Shown here piece by piece: positions 24,781 through 38,864 of a stretch of DNA of 64,000 nucleotides. Source of the DNA: Serinus canaria (Eukaryota; Chordata; Aves; Passeriformes; Fringillidae); assembly GCF_022539315.1 (NCBI RefSeq), contig NC_066316.1, positions 56,359,994-56,423,993 on the forward strand. Direction: 5' to 3'. The notes beneath the pieces were generated by a model. It was given only the letters and a program-made list of their open reading frames with translations, was not told the DNA's origin and ran no database searches. Within the stretch, counting starts at the first letter, position 1. Every line of letters starts with the position of its first letter. Both the position numbers and the translations under genes were made by a program.

Positions 24781-27700
24781 CTCTAGCCCTCCCACTTGTA
24801 ATTATTTACTGTCAGCTATTGCAGCCAGCACTCACTATGCTCTGGCTATGTAATCCTTTTAAGCAACCCTGAAATATATTTGTGTTACTCAAATAAATAC
24901 AGCACTGATCTATCCTAGCAATGAGTGCTAGTGCTTGTTCTATTTAATGTTCTTGTATTATCTTCCACTGTTTCTCCAGCCTTGGACATTTTAAATTTAT
25001 TTCTAATATTTATATCTTCTTTTCACACTTCATTTTATGCTTTCTAGTCCTTGCCAAGATTTTTATTACATCTGATGTCACTTGCTTGTACTCTGTTCCA
25101 CTTTTTTTCATTTCATCTCAAGCTGTTCCCTGCCGCTCACCTGCTTCTCCCCTGCACCTCTCTCACACAAGCAGCTCCTATCTCCATATTTCTTCCCAGA
25201 CACAGCTCTTCTGGCTTGACACAAGCTCTTGTTCATATAATTTTATTCCAGAGCAATCCAGTGTCACACATTTTCTTCCCTCCTGCTGTGGGGAGAGACA
25301 AAGCTCAAGCACAGGGTTTCCCTAGGACACATTTGCTCTCCCCTTTGTCCTCTGTGCTAACCTCATCCCTGATCCTTATGGCTGGCAGCTGTCCTGGGCA
25401 GCCTGTCCTGTGCTTCGCAGTCCAGACCCAGGTGCTGAGGTTTCCTCAATCCACCTGCAGATCCAACACCCTTTCCTGACTCTGGTAGAGCTATTCCTGC
25501 CCCTTGGACAGAGAGGAGATGCTCCAAACAGGGCTGTTCCTGCATCCAGGCCTCAGCTGGGTGTTGAGTTTGTTTGGTTTTTTCCTCCTTCTCTGCAGGG
25601 ACCCAAGATCAATGTTGTACATTCCACAAAAGTCATTGGCATTTCTTGGAAGATTGAGGTCAGTGAGCCATCCCCACTCCTCCCACCCAGGTGCTGTAAA
25701 GCCATGCAGACAGCTGCCCCTTACTGTTCCTGGATGCCACCAGCAACAGTGGGGGGGACACTGTGCCGAGCTCCTGTGGCAGCAGCCAGGAACAATACCA
25801 TATTCAGCAAACTTGGAGGCAAAGCCCCCTGCCCTGTACTTCCCGCATTGTTTTGGGCAAGTCCAGTTGCTCCACAACCCTGCTGAGAACAGTTTTCCTG
25901 AATCTACCTAGTCTCACACTGGCCTGTGATATACCCTGAAAATATACAGAGCACATGAATATTGATAAGATAAACACAAATTTGGAATAAGAAATTGAGA
26001 AAGCTGCCAGAGAATGTTTTCTATTTTCTGTGCCTGGGGGAAGCACGATCGCTATCCATTCGCTTTGGCAACATCCACCCACGCAGAAGGGAAAATAGAG
26101 GGAAGCTGGCAGAGCGAGAGCTCCAGCGTAGGTCTACAAGGACATACCACAGCGAGATTTGCCCACAGCAGATGCATCTTTATAAAGGAAAGTGCCTGGC
26201 TCCCACTGTGGCTGACCAAGAGATAGACCCAGGAGCTGCCAAGCAGCTGAATCTACAGGATCATCATTCTAAGAGCACCGTCCATTTAACTGAGCAGCCA
26301 GCCCCACATAAAATTCCAGATCAGCCAGATGGTCTCTTGTCACTGTGCAGACCACTTGGTATGAAGCAAATGGCCTTTGCACACTTGTCTTCCGAAATGT
26401 CGCCTAATTTGTTTTAACTGTTTAAAAATTGAGTGCATCCTCAACACTTTAGCTACTACTGCTTCGTTCTGTTAGTAAGTATTAAATATTTAAAAAGGTC
26501 TTACAAGGTACCTTCTAACAGCAGGTTCAGCTGTTGCTGTGCTGCACATAAATAATTTAACCCCCTGTGGAGTAAAAATGAAGCCTGGATTGGTGCAGTG
26601 GTATAACATTTATATTACACCTCTGTGTGCTGGCAGATGGGAGACTACAGCAAGGGGATTCAGAGGCTGCAGCAAGACTGCTCAACATGTAAGGACTTCT
26701 CTTCTCTCACCTCCTGCCCCTGAGGCCCCAAAAATGAGCTGCCTCTTTTCCCCTTTAGCACTCTCCCTTCCATCTTTGCTCCACGCACCTGGGAAGGTTG
26801 CTTGTCACTATAGGAACACAGCAGAAGTCAGCAGTCCTGCCGCCTCCAGGTAAGTGATGCTTTATCACAGCACCAGCAGGCTGACAGGCAAGGGATGGGC
26901 TGGAGTCTCCCTGTGCATGGAAGGGGTAAGAAACAGTGTTACTGCAGAAGACAGGCTGTACTTTGGCTCTCCCCACTCTCGTAGAAAAAGCACTTTCTTT
27001 CATAGGGAACTCTCACAAATGTTTCAGCTTTTATTGCTAATAACAGCCTTGCCTGCTCCTCCAGCAGCTCTCCTCTCAGGGGCATCCTCACAGTTGTCAG
27101 TACATGTCACCAGAGCCTTTGCAAGGGATCCAGATTTCCCACACAGCTCAGCCAGCAGAGCAGAGGCTCCACCAAGCCCCACAGCAGCAGGGCAAGCCTC
27201 CCTGCAAGCCTCCACCGGGGATCAGGACAGGCATGCAAAAAGCAGCTTTGTACCTCTAATTACTGGACCCATCAGCTTGCCTGGATGTGTTGAATGGTGT
27301 GTTCACAGATAAGCTGACTAGGAAAGCACTGAGCCATCAAGACAAAAAAGTTCATGGAAGTCATTTTGTGTCCCCACAACTAAGGTGAAGGGTGCTGGGG
27401 CTCTGTAAATACAGCTCTGCGTATTTGAACAAGACAAGACACTTGAATTTTGTCAAATTCTAGTTTCTGGCTACAAGCTTATCTTTCTTTTTATTTACTT
27501 TTTTATGTACAAGTGCATAAAACCACAATGCGGGGAAGGGAAGGAAACAAAAAGCAAGCAAATTAATACAGATTTAAGTGCAAACACCAACTTTGCCTGA
27601 AATAACCTGGCATTGGGAGGCACTGCTGGGTAACAGTGCTACAGACAACACAGGCAGACCTTTAAAAATAGTAACATGGGAATTATTAGCACAGCAGCTT

Positions 27701-30700
27701 GCTATTCCCCTTCAGCTCTGTAACTCGAGAGGGCTCTGCTTCTGTTAAGCAAAATGCAAGGCACGTCCCGTGGGCAGCATTAGCCTTGTGAGTACAGCAC
27801 TTCCCACACTGTTAAAAATAACCTTTCTTGTCTCTATGCGCTGGACTTCAGGGCTGGCTTTGCTTTCTGCTTTACAATATCAACACAATTTCCAGGCAAG
27901 CTAAGAAAATCTACTCCATCAAGGTGAGGGTGAGGAGTCCTGTGATGTGAGTTAGGTGCCTCAAACATCCTGCTCATCAGATGCAATTAAGACAGTGAAG
28001 TGTTTCGTGCCACCACAAGGCTTTGTGGCCTCAGCTGCATTTATCCTGGCAATATCCCTGGGACAAAACCAGCCCTGGACCATTAGTGCAAGGGGGAGTT
28101 GGTGCACAGAAGCAACTGTCATAAGGCCACGCAGAAGATTGCTGGCACAAGAGCAAGCCTAAATTACAGTTTGAGGAGATAATATCCTTTATCAACTGCA
28201 TTTTTTTCTTTATTGCAGCCCAAGCTCATTTGTATTGCGAGTTCCTCCCTGCCAAACGGGAAATCCCCAGAACAACACCCAGGTGCATCAGAGCAGTAAG
28301 AGCTTGGGAGATCCCTGTAATTGCTCACAGGAGGATGCTGTGCAGCTGCTTGGCTCTAAGCACCAGCCCTCAGCTCGGACAGAGACCTCGCAGTGTTGCA
28401 CAGCACTGAGATGTTACAGCAGAACAGAGCCCTGGGGACAGGAGTGGGTGAGGCAGGAGGCAGTCCAGTCATCTCCCCTGTGGGCAAAGAAGAGCTGCCA
28501 AAGCACGAGGGGTCAGGTCACAGGTGAGGGATGGCAAGGGCAGCCATCACAGCCTGAAGGCTAAAGGGACAAACAGTGGAGTGTCCCATGGGGGCAAGCA
28601 CAGTAAGAAGCATGGGACTTTCTCTGTAACAGATCAGGAATATTTTATTTTTCTTTTCTACTGAGCTGGATCAAGCCTTGGTCCAGTGCACGCTACTGCC
28701 ATCTGAAAGCAAGTTTGTCAAGGCAGCATCACCTAACCACTGCAGCCAGTTAAATGAAAGAGCAATACATGAGTCTAAAGTCAGACTAAGCACTGAAGAA
28801 ACCTCACATGTGCTACTTCCTTCCCAGAGTATCTATAGGATTTTAATAATGCCTTTGAATAATCCAGTTCTTTTCAGGCTACTCACTGGGCTGGAAACCT
28901 TGCAGTCAGGCACTCAGGTCTCTTCTTACCCACCAGCTGGGTCAGAAAGAGCTCCACAAGGTTTTCTGCCATCTCCCAGGCAAAACCAGTGAGGCTAAAA
29001 AACCCAAGAGATAATGGCTTCATACACAAAACCCTTTAACAACACTCAGGGTCCAACGTTTCTTATTTCATTCAAGTCCATTAAAGCTAGCTCACATAGC
29101 AACTCATCTATTGCACTTGTCAGCAAACATTGTTTGAAGCTGACCTTCACTCAGACCACAGCATCCCAAGATCCAATTACAACTCCACTTCCTCCAAGCC
29201 CATCCTGAGCTCAGAAATTCACCATTTGGCTTGAGGATTTCAAGCTCTGTTTACTGACAGTGAACATTGCACACCCAAGCCTGACTCTTTATTCTTAGCT
29301 GCCTTTGCTTGGTTCATTGATTTATTCCCTTCCTTAGGCTGCTCCAGATGACCTTGCTCTTCTCCACACACCAGGAAGCCCATCTTCAGCAGCAAAAAAT
29401 ATTCATATGTCCTGAACTGAGGCAGGCAACCACACCAAAACACTTCTCCCCACTTCAAGAAGGTGCTGCACACATACCAGGGACAAAGGAGGAAGCAGAC
29501 AAAGGAGGTCAATGTAAAATGAGTATTTTACATAATGCTACCTTCTGAATTTTTAAGAGTTCTTGTGGTAACAGAAGGTGGTTTGAGAGGGTGGGTTTTT
29601 TGCCAATTTATCCCAAGATTTTTATGAGGGAAAAAGCTTTGGCCTGCCCTAAAAATTAGATGCTAGCATTGTCCTGTCAAAATATGGCAGTTTATTTAAC
29701 TATAAAGCCTGTCTTCTTTTTTTCTTTTTTTTCCTCTCTTAATGCTAGAGCACCAAGCAGTCACAGACTTTCTTACCTAGGCATGTGCTATTTGTTCATC
29801 CATCAATATTCCGAAGGTTTCCAAGAATGGCCAGCAAGCTGGGAGCCTCAAATGTATGGTACCCCAGGTGTGAAATGGCATTATTCTAAAAATAAAGGTC
29901 CATTTAAAGTGCCCCACGTGGAACACCAATAAATCAAGGCACTTCAGTCAGTAGTTACTATGAATGCCTTAGCCTTTAGCTTTAAGAAGCTTGCAGCAGA
30001 ATGAGCAGTGTGTGTTGCTAGTGAGAGAAAATCCTCAGTCTGCATAAGCTTCAAGCTTGACTATTTAGACTACAAGAACCTTGTACTTGCCCATAGAGTA
30101 TTCCTTTATGGCATAAAAAACCAGCATATCTCTAATATTCTGGAAGGATAAAGATTATTTTCCCATTAATAATAATAAATACCTTAATCCTATTTAAACC
30201 TTTGAAATATATCCAAACAACAACAGTGCCTCAGCAGGATTCCCACTTGTTACATCTGCCACAGCTCCTCCTTCACAAGTGGTCTTATACTACACAGTTC
30301 AATTTCTTCAGAGTTATTTTAAAAACACTACATTATTTATGACTCCTGCCAGTGAGTCATAACTGAGAGGTGATGGAGGATGGAAAAAGACAGAGAAATG
30401 TGAGCAAAGCTTCTCAGCATTAATTTAGGTGTTTACCTTAAGCAGTAAAACCTCATTATTCCTCAGAAATTAAAGAGATCAGTGTGCTGTCTCTGATGTG
30501 CTCAGCCTAGACAGGGCCTTTGCTACCAGGAGGCAGGTCCAGCTGGAAGGGAAAGATGTTAGAAAGTCACTGAATCAGCCAAGAGATTCCCTGCAGATTT
30601 GCTTCATTTTTCCAAGTCACTGCCAGCTTCCTGTAGTTTCCTCCTGAATGCCTTTGACATATCAGCTGCTGAAAGGACCAAGTCCACTCCTTCAGGGAAC

Positions 30701-31712
30701 TAGAAATCAGGGAAAAAGGAAGGAAAAATACTGATATACCATTAGATGTCTGTCCTGAGAAGCACTACTATTGAAGTTTATGTTGGGCACTGGGATTTCC
30801 TTTCCTTCCTTCAAAGAGATTGATCACAATCTGTTTTGACAATGTGATCTGACATTAGATACAGGAGAGTTCACATTTGTTTTCCTAAAGGCAGCAGACT
30901 GTCTTACACAAAGCTTTCGGCACATTGACTGTCCAGAGCTCTGTGAGGAGGAGAGGAAGTTCTGCTCCTTGCTCCTGGCACTGCTGCTGATAGGCCCACC
31001 TGACATCTGTAGGTGGGAGCATCACCCATGCCCAGGCTTTCAGCCACTGGACTTGCTGACACCACTGTAGGTGTGAGCTTGAGAAAAAAAAAAAAAGTCT
31101 GTGTGTTTTATTTGAGTCCCAGCTGGAGCCAGGCTGTGCTCTCTGGAGTCTCTTTTCCTAAGTGGTGATGGATAGCAGACTGTCATGATGCATGTAGGGA
31201 TAATGCAAGTAGTAGGAATTAACATCCAGTTTCATGGCAGTGGGTTAATGCAAAATGCTGTCTTATATCCTCTTGTGGAAAACACTTCTCCAAGATCTGC
31301 AACACAGGAGACAGATGACAAAATGGCAGACAGATTTTTAGGTTGGAACAGAATGGATGGGGCAGAAATCTCAGCCTTCACCCAGGTCAGTGGGCACCAG
31401 AATAACAGATGAAGTAAAGAACTAAATTCTGTTTAATTGATGCCAACAAATAGGGAGAAAAGAATTTTATGGTCTTTAAATACAAGAGCTCAATCATTTG
31501 CTATGTCTAAGTAAATAACTTCAAGTCTTTCATGCGCTGTTGTGGCACTGACCTCTGGCTCAACTTCCAGTCATCTGACACCACACAAACCAGTGGGGTC
31601 ACCTGCTCTTCCATGCAGACCTGGTCTTTCTCTGGAAACCCTTTTAATTCCATGCACTACACTAACAGGGGGAGGGTTCCAGTTTAATTTGAGTAAATCC
31701 CAACAGCACATG

Positions 31713-31753
31713 GGATGGGATTATTTTACAGCAGATGTAAAATAATCCCATCC
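31713..31753. repeat. Perfect 17-bp inverted repeat with 7-nt loop
   Basis: GGATGGGATTATTTTAC (31713-31729) and GTAAAATAATCCCATCC (31737-31753) are exact reverse complements around AGCAGAT. Confidence 0.95.
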
Positions 31754-34700
31754 AAAGCTCTATACAGAAAGTAACTGCTGGTTACCTGTTTCCTCTCAGC
31801 ACTACTGCAGTCCCAGATCATGAGGGAAAGTTCTGTGGATAACTGAACCCCACACCTAAATTTCTGTCGTTCACAGAAAAAGGATGTTATGAAAATGTTG
31901 TCATTTCATTTTGCTCCCCCTATGGATCTCCCCACAAACGTAGCATAGAAAGCTGTGTATCCATCTCCCAAATGCCATTACACAGCTCTGAAACCTTCTG
32001 CCAAGTTTTGAGCATCAACTACTATTCATTTATTAGAGTTGTTTGCTCTCAGTAAGTGACCCTTTTAAAAATGAAGAGAACTCCAAAGACTTTTTTGATT
32101 TGTAGGGAGCCCAGCGTTTGACAGCCTTCTTCTTTCCCCAAAGGGCAAAATTTGGAAGTATAATTGCTTGGGGTGTTAGCTAGGCTCCACTGCAACTCAC
32201 TTTCAATCTAAACACATATTAAAAATGAGCTTGCTTCTCTCTGTCCTCAACTATTTATACCAAAGAGAGCTGGTTGTTTCTAGTACTCACTGAAGAACTG
32301 CTTTTTTTCCACCAGGGTCCCTGTGTACTGCAGTAAAGCAGGGATGAAGTGATATATAAAAGCCTCCATCATCAACCTACTTTAAAGGCAGGTTGCTTTC
32401 CAGCTAATGAAATGAGTAGCCTGCATTTAAATGGATAAAGAGTAAACTACTAAAATGGGTGAAGAGTAAACCATCTAATGCCAAGCAACATTTTAATTTT
32501 ACCTAGCTTGTCTGCCTCGCAGGGTTTTGTGCACGAGTGGGCCTGAGCTTCTACCAGCATAGGGGGAGCTCCATGGGCTACATGAGCTGCATCCAAAAGG
32601 ACACTGTAGCAGATCAAGACTAAGATCAGCTCCAGCATCTACAGATGTTATTTCCCTGATTGTCTCTGACTTTAATGTTTTTATCACAAGCCCAGCATCT
32701 TTCTGAGGAATTCTGTTCCTGAAATTGCTTTAGCTGGGAAAGGAAGTTTCAGTCCCCATCAACAGTCTGAACAAATTACAAGTGGTCCCTGAGAAAGCAA
32801 CTGAAGGAACAATCAAAGCATTATAAAAGATTCAGGACTCCAGCCTCAGAGTGCCTGCTTTACTTGTCTTATAATTCCTGAGCATTTGAGATGAGCAAGG
32901 TTCAGACAGTGAGGGAGCTTTCAAAGATGGGAAAGAGCATCATATTCCATGCCTGCTGCTTGATCTGGGGCCCTTGCCCCCCTGCATATTTGACAGTTGC
33001 TCCACCATTCCTAATTAACAAGACTGAGTGGTTGAATACAAAGGACAGGCCCAAACTTTTTTTTTTTTTTAAATCAAACCTCAAAAATTAGTTCAATCTG
33101 AGATTTTTTTAACCAAACCCCAGAGTTTTAAGTGCTTTAATTTGGGCCCTTAAACAACTAAAATAAACACACTCTCCTAGGGAAGAGACTGCTTGTGTGA
33201 GAAGATGTGAAATTCAGGAGTGGGCTGGGCATGATATCCCAACTTTCTCCAGCAAAGAAAACACAGCAATACTGTGGGTTAGTCTGATTTATTTCATCTC
33301 TCTCGAATCCCTGCCTAGTTATCTTTGATGGTGCTGCAGATGTGGCATAATTTTGACATACCTGAATTTCTGTTGCAAAAGGATGAGAGCAGAAGAGGAG
33401 GATTCTGAGGGAGGGTGGAAAGTTGTTAGAGCAGATACTGAATGCTACTATAAATAAAAACTGTAAGAAATACAAGTACTAAATTAATTAGGAAGCGTCT
33501 AACAAGATTAGAACTGAAAAAATCGTGCTAATTTCAGGAAGCACTCCTCAGGTTTTCCAGATTTCAAAGGTAACCAAGAGAGGAAAATGTTAAACAATTA
33601 TCACTTCACTCAACCCTGGCATTAAAACTTTTAATTTTGAGAAGTTGACATATTTTTAAACACATTGTCCTTGTGCCAAACATAAAAAACCTAGCCTCAG
33701 ACTGATTAAGTGCTGAGCTGAATGTACAACTTCATAGATAAAGAAATAATCAATACTTTAAATATCAGCTCTTGGCCAAGGCACATCAGAGGACAAAAGA
33801 AAGAGCCGACACATGAGGTAAATTATTAAAATTCTAAGGATTTACCATTATAAAACAAGAACCTCTGTGCAACATTGTTGATATGGAAACAGAAACACCT
33901 TTGAGACAACTCTAAAGAAGGGAATCTTACAAACAAGTTATAGCCTTTTTCCAATATCACATCATTTTGTGCCTTGTTCTAAGTCTAAACCAGCACCAGA
34001 AAAGTTCCCCAAAGGTTCTAAAGCTTTTCTTATGACTATGAAGACTATATGACTATATATGACTATGAACATATATTAAAAGGTTAACTGGAGTTTAGGA
34101 GGCATAAATTAAATTAGTTTAGAAAAAAAAAAGAACATTGAACAGCTTCATTTTCTCACAAAACCAGACACTGCCAGTTGGTGACCGCGTATTTACAGCT
34201 ATACCTATTTGAAAGGCATGTTTTTTAGGTACCTACATCAGAGGAACAAAGTCATTGGTATGCGTGGGCTAGTAACAAACTACTGCAGTTCCCGAATAAA
34301 AACATGCTTTTTCCTAATTTAATGCCTGAAAAACTGCAGTATTCCTTAGTGGCAGTGGCAGCAGAGACTGTACACATCACAAGTCACTGCAAAATGGAAA
34401 AGGGTGATGACACATCCTACCAACATTGCCTGAAACACTGACTTCTTAACAGCTCAAACACTGGATTCAGGATTAAGCAATTTAGCTGGTCTACAATTAC
34501 AGAAACGTGCTCATATCTGCAGTATTCTTCCAGTTCTCATCACCACAGGGTCCCTGCCTGGACCAGCACAAAGCCCAGCAGAACCTAAGACAAGTAGGTT
34601 ATTCTCTGACAAGCACTGAGCTCAGGAGACATGCATGTGGGTTTATTTTTTCTTTTTCTAAAGGACACAAGGAATATGTCCATTTGGTGAGTTTGTGTGT

Positions 34701-36179
34701 CTGTCACCATTCAGCCCTAGCTTCATCACTTACACTACACCCCTGAGGTTTCTAAACAAGAACATTTCTGTGGCACCGCAAATGCATCTTCCAGATATTT
34801 GGGGAAAAAAATAAATACCACATTTATATTCCTTTCTCAGAATGTAAAAGAAACTGATTACTTCTAGGAGCTTTGTTCTTTTCCTATAGTCTGTGGCTGA
34901 GTTGCATACACACCCTGATGAAAACTTACACAAGGAAATAAAGAAACAATGCAAAAAGTGAGTAAACTCCATCAGTATGAAGCCATAAATCAGAAGACAC
35001 TAAAATCTACACCATCCTTTCTAGTCTTTTGGATTGACTTGGTACTGACAGCAGAAAAACTGTGGCAGAAATAGCACCATGACACATTTCCATATAGCAG
35101 TAAGTCTTTCTCCTAAGAGAAATAATTGAGCTGTCAAACTTGAAGGAAAGGGGAAAAATAATCAGACTGTTTGCAAACACATCATGAGGTACAAGAGACA
35201 CTGGGCCCCAAAACCGACTTAGTAACTATTGCTTTGGCAGGCTTGCAATTAAGTCTGGAAAGACACAACAGAAAACATGCAGTTTGTTGGGTTAGTGACA
35301 GAAACTGGGTACAAAACAGTTGCAAGAACCAAAGCCTTGCTGACACTGATAGTAGGATCCTCCTTTAGGAAGGAAAAGCTCTTGTGCCCTCATCCCCTTT
35401 GCCCCTAGAAGGGGTGGTAAAAGAAGTCTCTGTCTTTGAGGAGGATCAGCTCAAGTAATTACAGGCTTCAAGTCCAACCTAGTAATATACAGTTAGGCAG
35501 ACTGAAACCTCTGCTAAGGGCTACCACAGCATATTTTTGATTTTGATCTTGGAAGGTAAAAAGTTTAACTAAAATACCAATTCAAGAAGACATCTGAGTT
35601 TACTACCAAACAAAACCTGTTACCTGTGCCTCCAAAAGAATTTTCAGTCTTCTATACATTTTTTAGGATAATTTTTTAAATAGCTCATTTTCATTAAACA
35701 ACTGACGTAAATTTTTTTTGGAAAACAGAGACGTCTGTAAACAGTGTAAGTTCATAGAATTTGGTCATTACTTCCACCAAAAAACCACAAAACAAATAAA
35801 ACCCTATCTGCTCTAGGCTTGATTATTACAAATAGCAATTTCAAAACTTCAGAAACACTCTATTTACATACTGATGACAGAATCCTCTAGGGGCAAAAAT
35901 AAAATTTACTGCGCTAAGCACTTGTCACATTTTCTCTTCTTCACTTCAATTTCTCTCTAGCTTTCAACAGCAAGTTTAATTACATTCACAATTCCTACTT
36001 TCTTACTTCCAGAAAAAATAAAAGTAGTACCATGAAAGTCAAGTAAAAAGTAGTTGAGTTACATATAAAATGTGTAGCTAGTATTAGTAATCTGATTTGA
36101 TCACAACATAAGCATGTCATTACATTGCCATAATACACAGAAATCAGTTTCCTATTAGTTTCCTCTGCTTTAACAAAAA

Positions 36180-36270
36180 ATCTAGAACCAACTAAAAAAC
36201 AAAACAAAAAACCCAAAACAAAACCAAAAACATTCATGGGTAAAAAACCACCAAACAAACAAAACCCCAC
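36180..36270. repeat. A/C-rich low-complexity patch
   Basis: The plus strand is almost entirely A and C (AAAACAAAACAAAAAACCC and CCACCAAACAAACAAAACC), interrupted by CATTCATGGGT. It is probably a decayed simple repeat or an old poly-A tail. Confidence 0.5.
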
Positions 36271-38560
36271 AAAGCAGAAGTCTAGAGTTTTAGGGCCTTT
36301 GATTACCATGACTGAAAGTGAATAACTGATCCAATGACAACTTATCTAGAAAAGCATCCTGTTTCAATTTGGAGATGCTAATAGATGTCAATCTCACCTA
36401 TTCCCACAGTAGTAAGCTCAAAGGGCTCATCACCATCAGGATGCTCTATTTTCCTCAACACTTCAAGTCTCCTTCCTTTATCTTCCAGGTATTTCTCCTC
36501 TTCATGCTTTTCTCCAATACATGAAAGCATTGACACATCTCATTTTCTTTCCATACAGAAATGTATGCAGTAACACACAAGACTTCTGTTTTCCTAACAG
36601 GAAATTTTCTTAGTGATGTTTTTTCCTGGACTTTCTGACATCTGATTTCTTTTCTGGCTTCCTCCCTAAATCTCAAGACCTTTTGAAAAGTCTTGCATAC
36701 AGTTACTCAGTACCTGTATACAATCTGTGCAGTATACAATGACATATCTTATGCAGGCAAGAAGCAATTTTTCCTTTTGTTACAGCACTTCAGAGTTTTC
36801 AGTTTAAAATACTATTTGTTCAGAATAAGACCTGGATTTTCTTCTAGCTTCCACTCAAATAAGTCTCTGTTGATGTGGCTAGCAATTTTTTTTACCCTGG
36901 AGATGCATGCTTACATTAAGACTGTCTTGAATCTGAAAAACCATTTAGAAATAAATTGCTGAGTAATTTCAATTTCACACATGCAATTTTATCTACCAGC
37001 ATAAAGTACTAAGAATTCTTACTAAGACTCTGAGTCAAAGAGTTTCAAGTGCACAAACAGGGCAGGTATTTTGCTCCTGCTTTTTTTTTGGCCATATTCT
37101 CTGAGAATAGAAAACCTCTCCTTTCCACATTCTGTGTGATGTTCCCTGCATGAATGGCAACTTCAGGAGTAAACCCCATTGTTGGGGGAAGGAACAAAAA
37201 TAAGGCTGGCAGGCAAATGGCTCATGTCCTTTTTTCTGTGCCACAGGAATATACCACCCTGTCCCTGCAGCCTCCTGAGGCACACTAAGTATTACTCAAG
37301 TACTTTGCTTTTCTTTCTAAGCCAACTGTCAGGTCCTGCTGTAAAACATGCAAAAGCTAATTATGTCATGAAGCAGACTCCAGAAACACATGCTCTTGAA
37401 GACAATTTTTTAACACTGCAAGGGCACTTTAATTCCAAAACAAAAACCTCAGCTTCACTATGTATTTATAAGAAGGAACTTCAGTTTCTTTCATTAGCCA
37501 CTTCAAAAGCCCAGAGGAAGCTCTCATTGCAGCAACTTGGCCCTTCTCATAAAAGCTGTCCAGCCAAGACAGTAAAGAGACTGGGCTGCAAGATTTAATT
37601 TCAAGTTGTTTCAGTAACAGAGTGCTATTTATATGCTCCTTGAATATTTCCCCAGAGCCAAGAACACCCACACAGTATAAAGACATAAAGCACAATTAAA
37701 TCTCTAGTGAATGGGTCAATATCCCCCTCAGTAACACCAAGGCCAAGAGTAGCTCCATTAAGTAAAAATTAGCAAGAATGAGACCCCACAAGTCCCCAGG
37801 AAAATCAGGCCAGCTGCAAACAAAAGCAATTTAGAGCTTGGTTTTGCTCACTGACACTTCTAAGACAGCAAAACCTGTGGTGCTGGAGGAAACTCTTCTC
37901 ACAAGTGACTTAGCTCATCCAGGAGGCAACAAAACAGTAAGGACTGTCCCAGCCTTCACCATTTCTGGTGCACCACCAAACTTACTAGTTTTAGAAGGGG
38001 TACACTGCTACATCCCACAGCTACTTCAGTGCAAGATGAATAGGATAAAAGACACAAATATGTCATGAGTACAGTTGGGTGGGCAGCTTTTAGTCAAACA
38101 ACATGAAAGAAAAAATATTTGTGGATAGTATTTTTTGCTGTAGGTAATGAGAGAACTGGTACAGTTGCCATTAACTGACATCTGATTTGGCACACCATTA
38201 TTATAAAGGAAAAAAGGTGTTATTTGAAATTGTCAGTGAAGTCACAAAATGCATCTGTGAATGTGAAAATTACCAGAACCCTTATTGTTCAAACTGTGGC
38301 TTGTTTCAGACTCCATCTCAAAACTCTGAACATGAGAATTGCCACCAAGTCCAAACCAGAGATAAACTGCAACTTCAGCAATACAAGATTTAAAGTGCTG
38401 CAGGTGAGTCTTTTCTCAGAAGTGCTGAAATTTCTTGAGGATCCAAAAAGGTGCCTAAAGGAAGAAAGGTAGAGTGTCTCCTGAAAGATCTTCTTCTGCC
38501 ACACCTTCACTAGGAAACTGAGAGCCACCCAGTGTAAGCCTTCCCCTGTCTTTGGTGGAC

Positions 38561-38580
38561 AAAAAAAAAAAAAAAAAAAA
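38561..38580. repeat. A20 homopolymer
   Basis: Twenty A residues in a row, just beyond the inferred 3' end of PPP1R14C. Upstream sequence on the plus strand has no AATAAA close by and no recognisable gene, so there is no support for a processed pseudogene. Confidence 0.95.
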
Positions 38581-38864
38581 TCTGAATTTATCAGCATTTA
38601 TCTGAAAGAATTTCCAAGCTTTTTTTTTCCCCACCCCTTTTTAAATTCCCTAGGGCACAGGGCAAGAAGGCCTCATCCGGAGGAGACTCAAATGTGCACC
38701 AGGTTACAGGAATGTAAGTGATACTGGGCAAGGGCTGAGTGATACTGGGTACATTAAAAGCCAGTTAGGGTCAATACTCACCACCTTACAGGCTTCTCTT
38801 TTTGACAAACAATTCCATTTACAAACCTACTCAGCAACAGTAGTCTTGTAAAGTGTACATGTAA

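Larger units (their letters stand above)
24781..38864. other. Intergenic downstream of PPP1R14C, no gene recognised
   Basis: GC-richer sequence at 25.1-28.6 kb yields several overlapping frames of 100-160 codons in different frames, none resembling a known family. The remainder is AT-rich. In human the next gene in this direction is IYD on the same strand; I looked for its conserved nitroreductase-fold peptides on the minus strand and did not find them, so it would lie beyond position 1. Confidence 0.55.

Noticed and set aside
25410..25911. Overlapping frames of 158, 135 and 128 codons
   Set aside because: They occupy different frames of the same GC-rich DNA and none resembles a known protein. 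Kept only as a low-interest finding.
38187..38472. Cysteine-rich frame followed by a good CAG|GTGAGT donor at about 38402 and an A20 run
   Set aside because: The peptide (CECENYQNPYCSNC) matches nothing I know, no acceptor-defined exon partner was seen, and no AATAAA precedes the A20 run, so neither an exon nor a processed pseudogene can be claimed.
1..38864. Search for IYD exons downstream of PPP1R14C
   Set aside because: The expected conserved peptides (for example the APSGAHTEPW and LLPVGYPS regions) were not found on the minus strand; human gene order alone is not enough to annotate it here.
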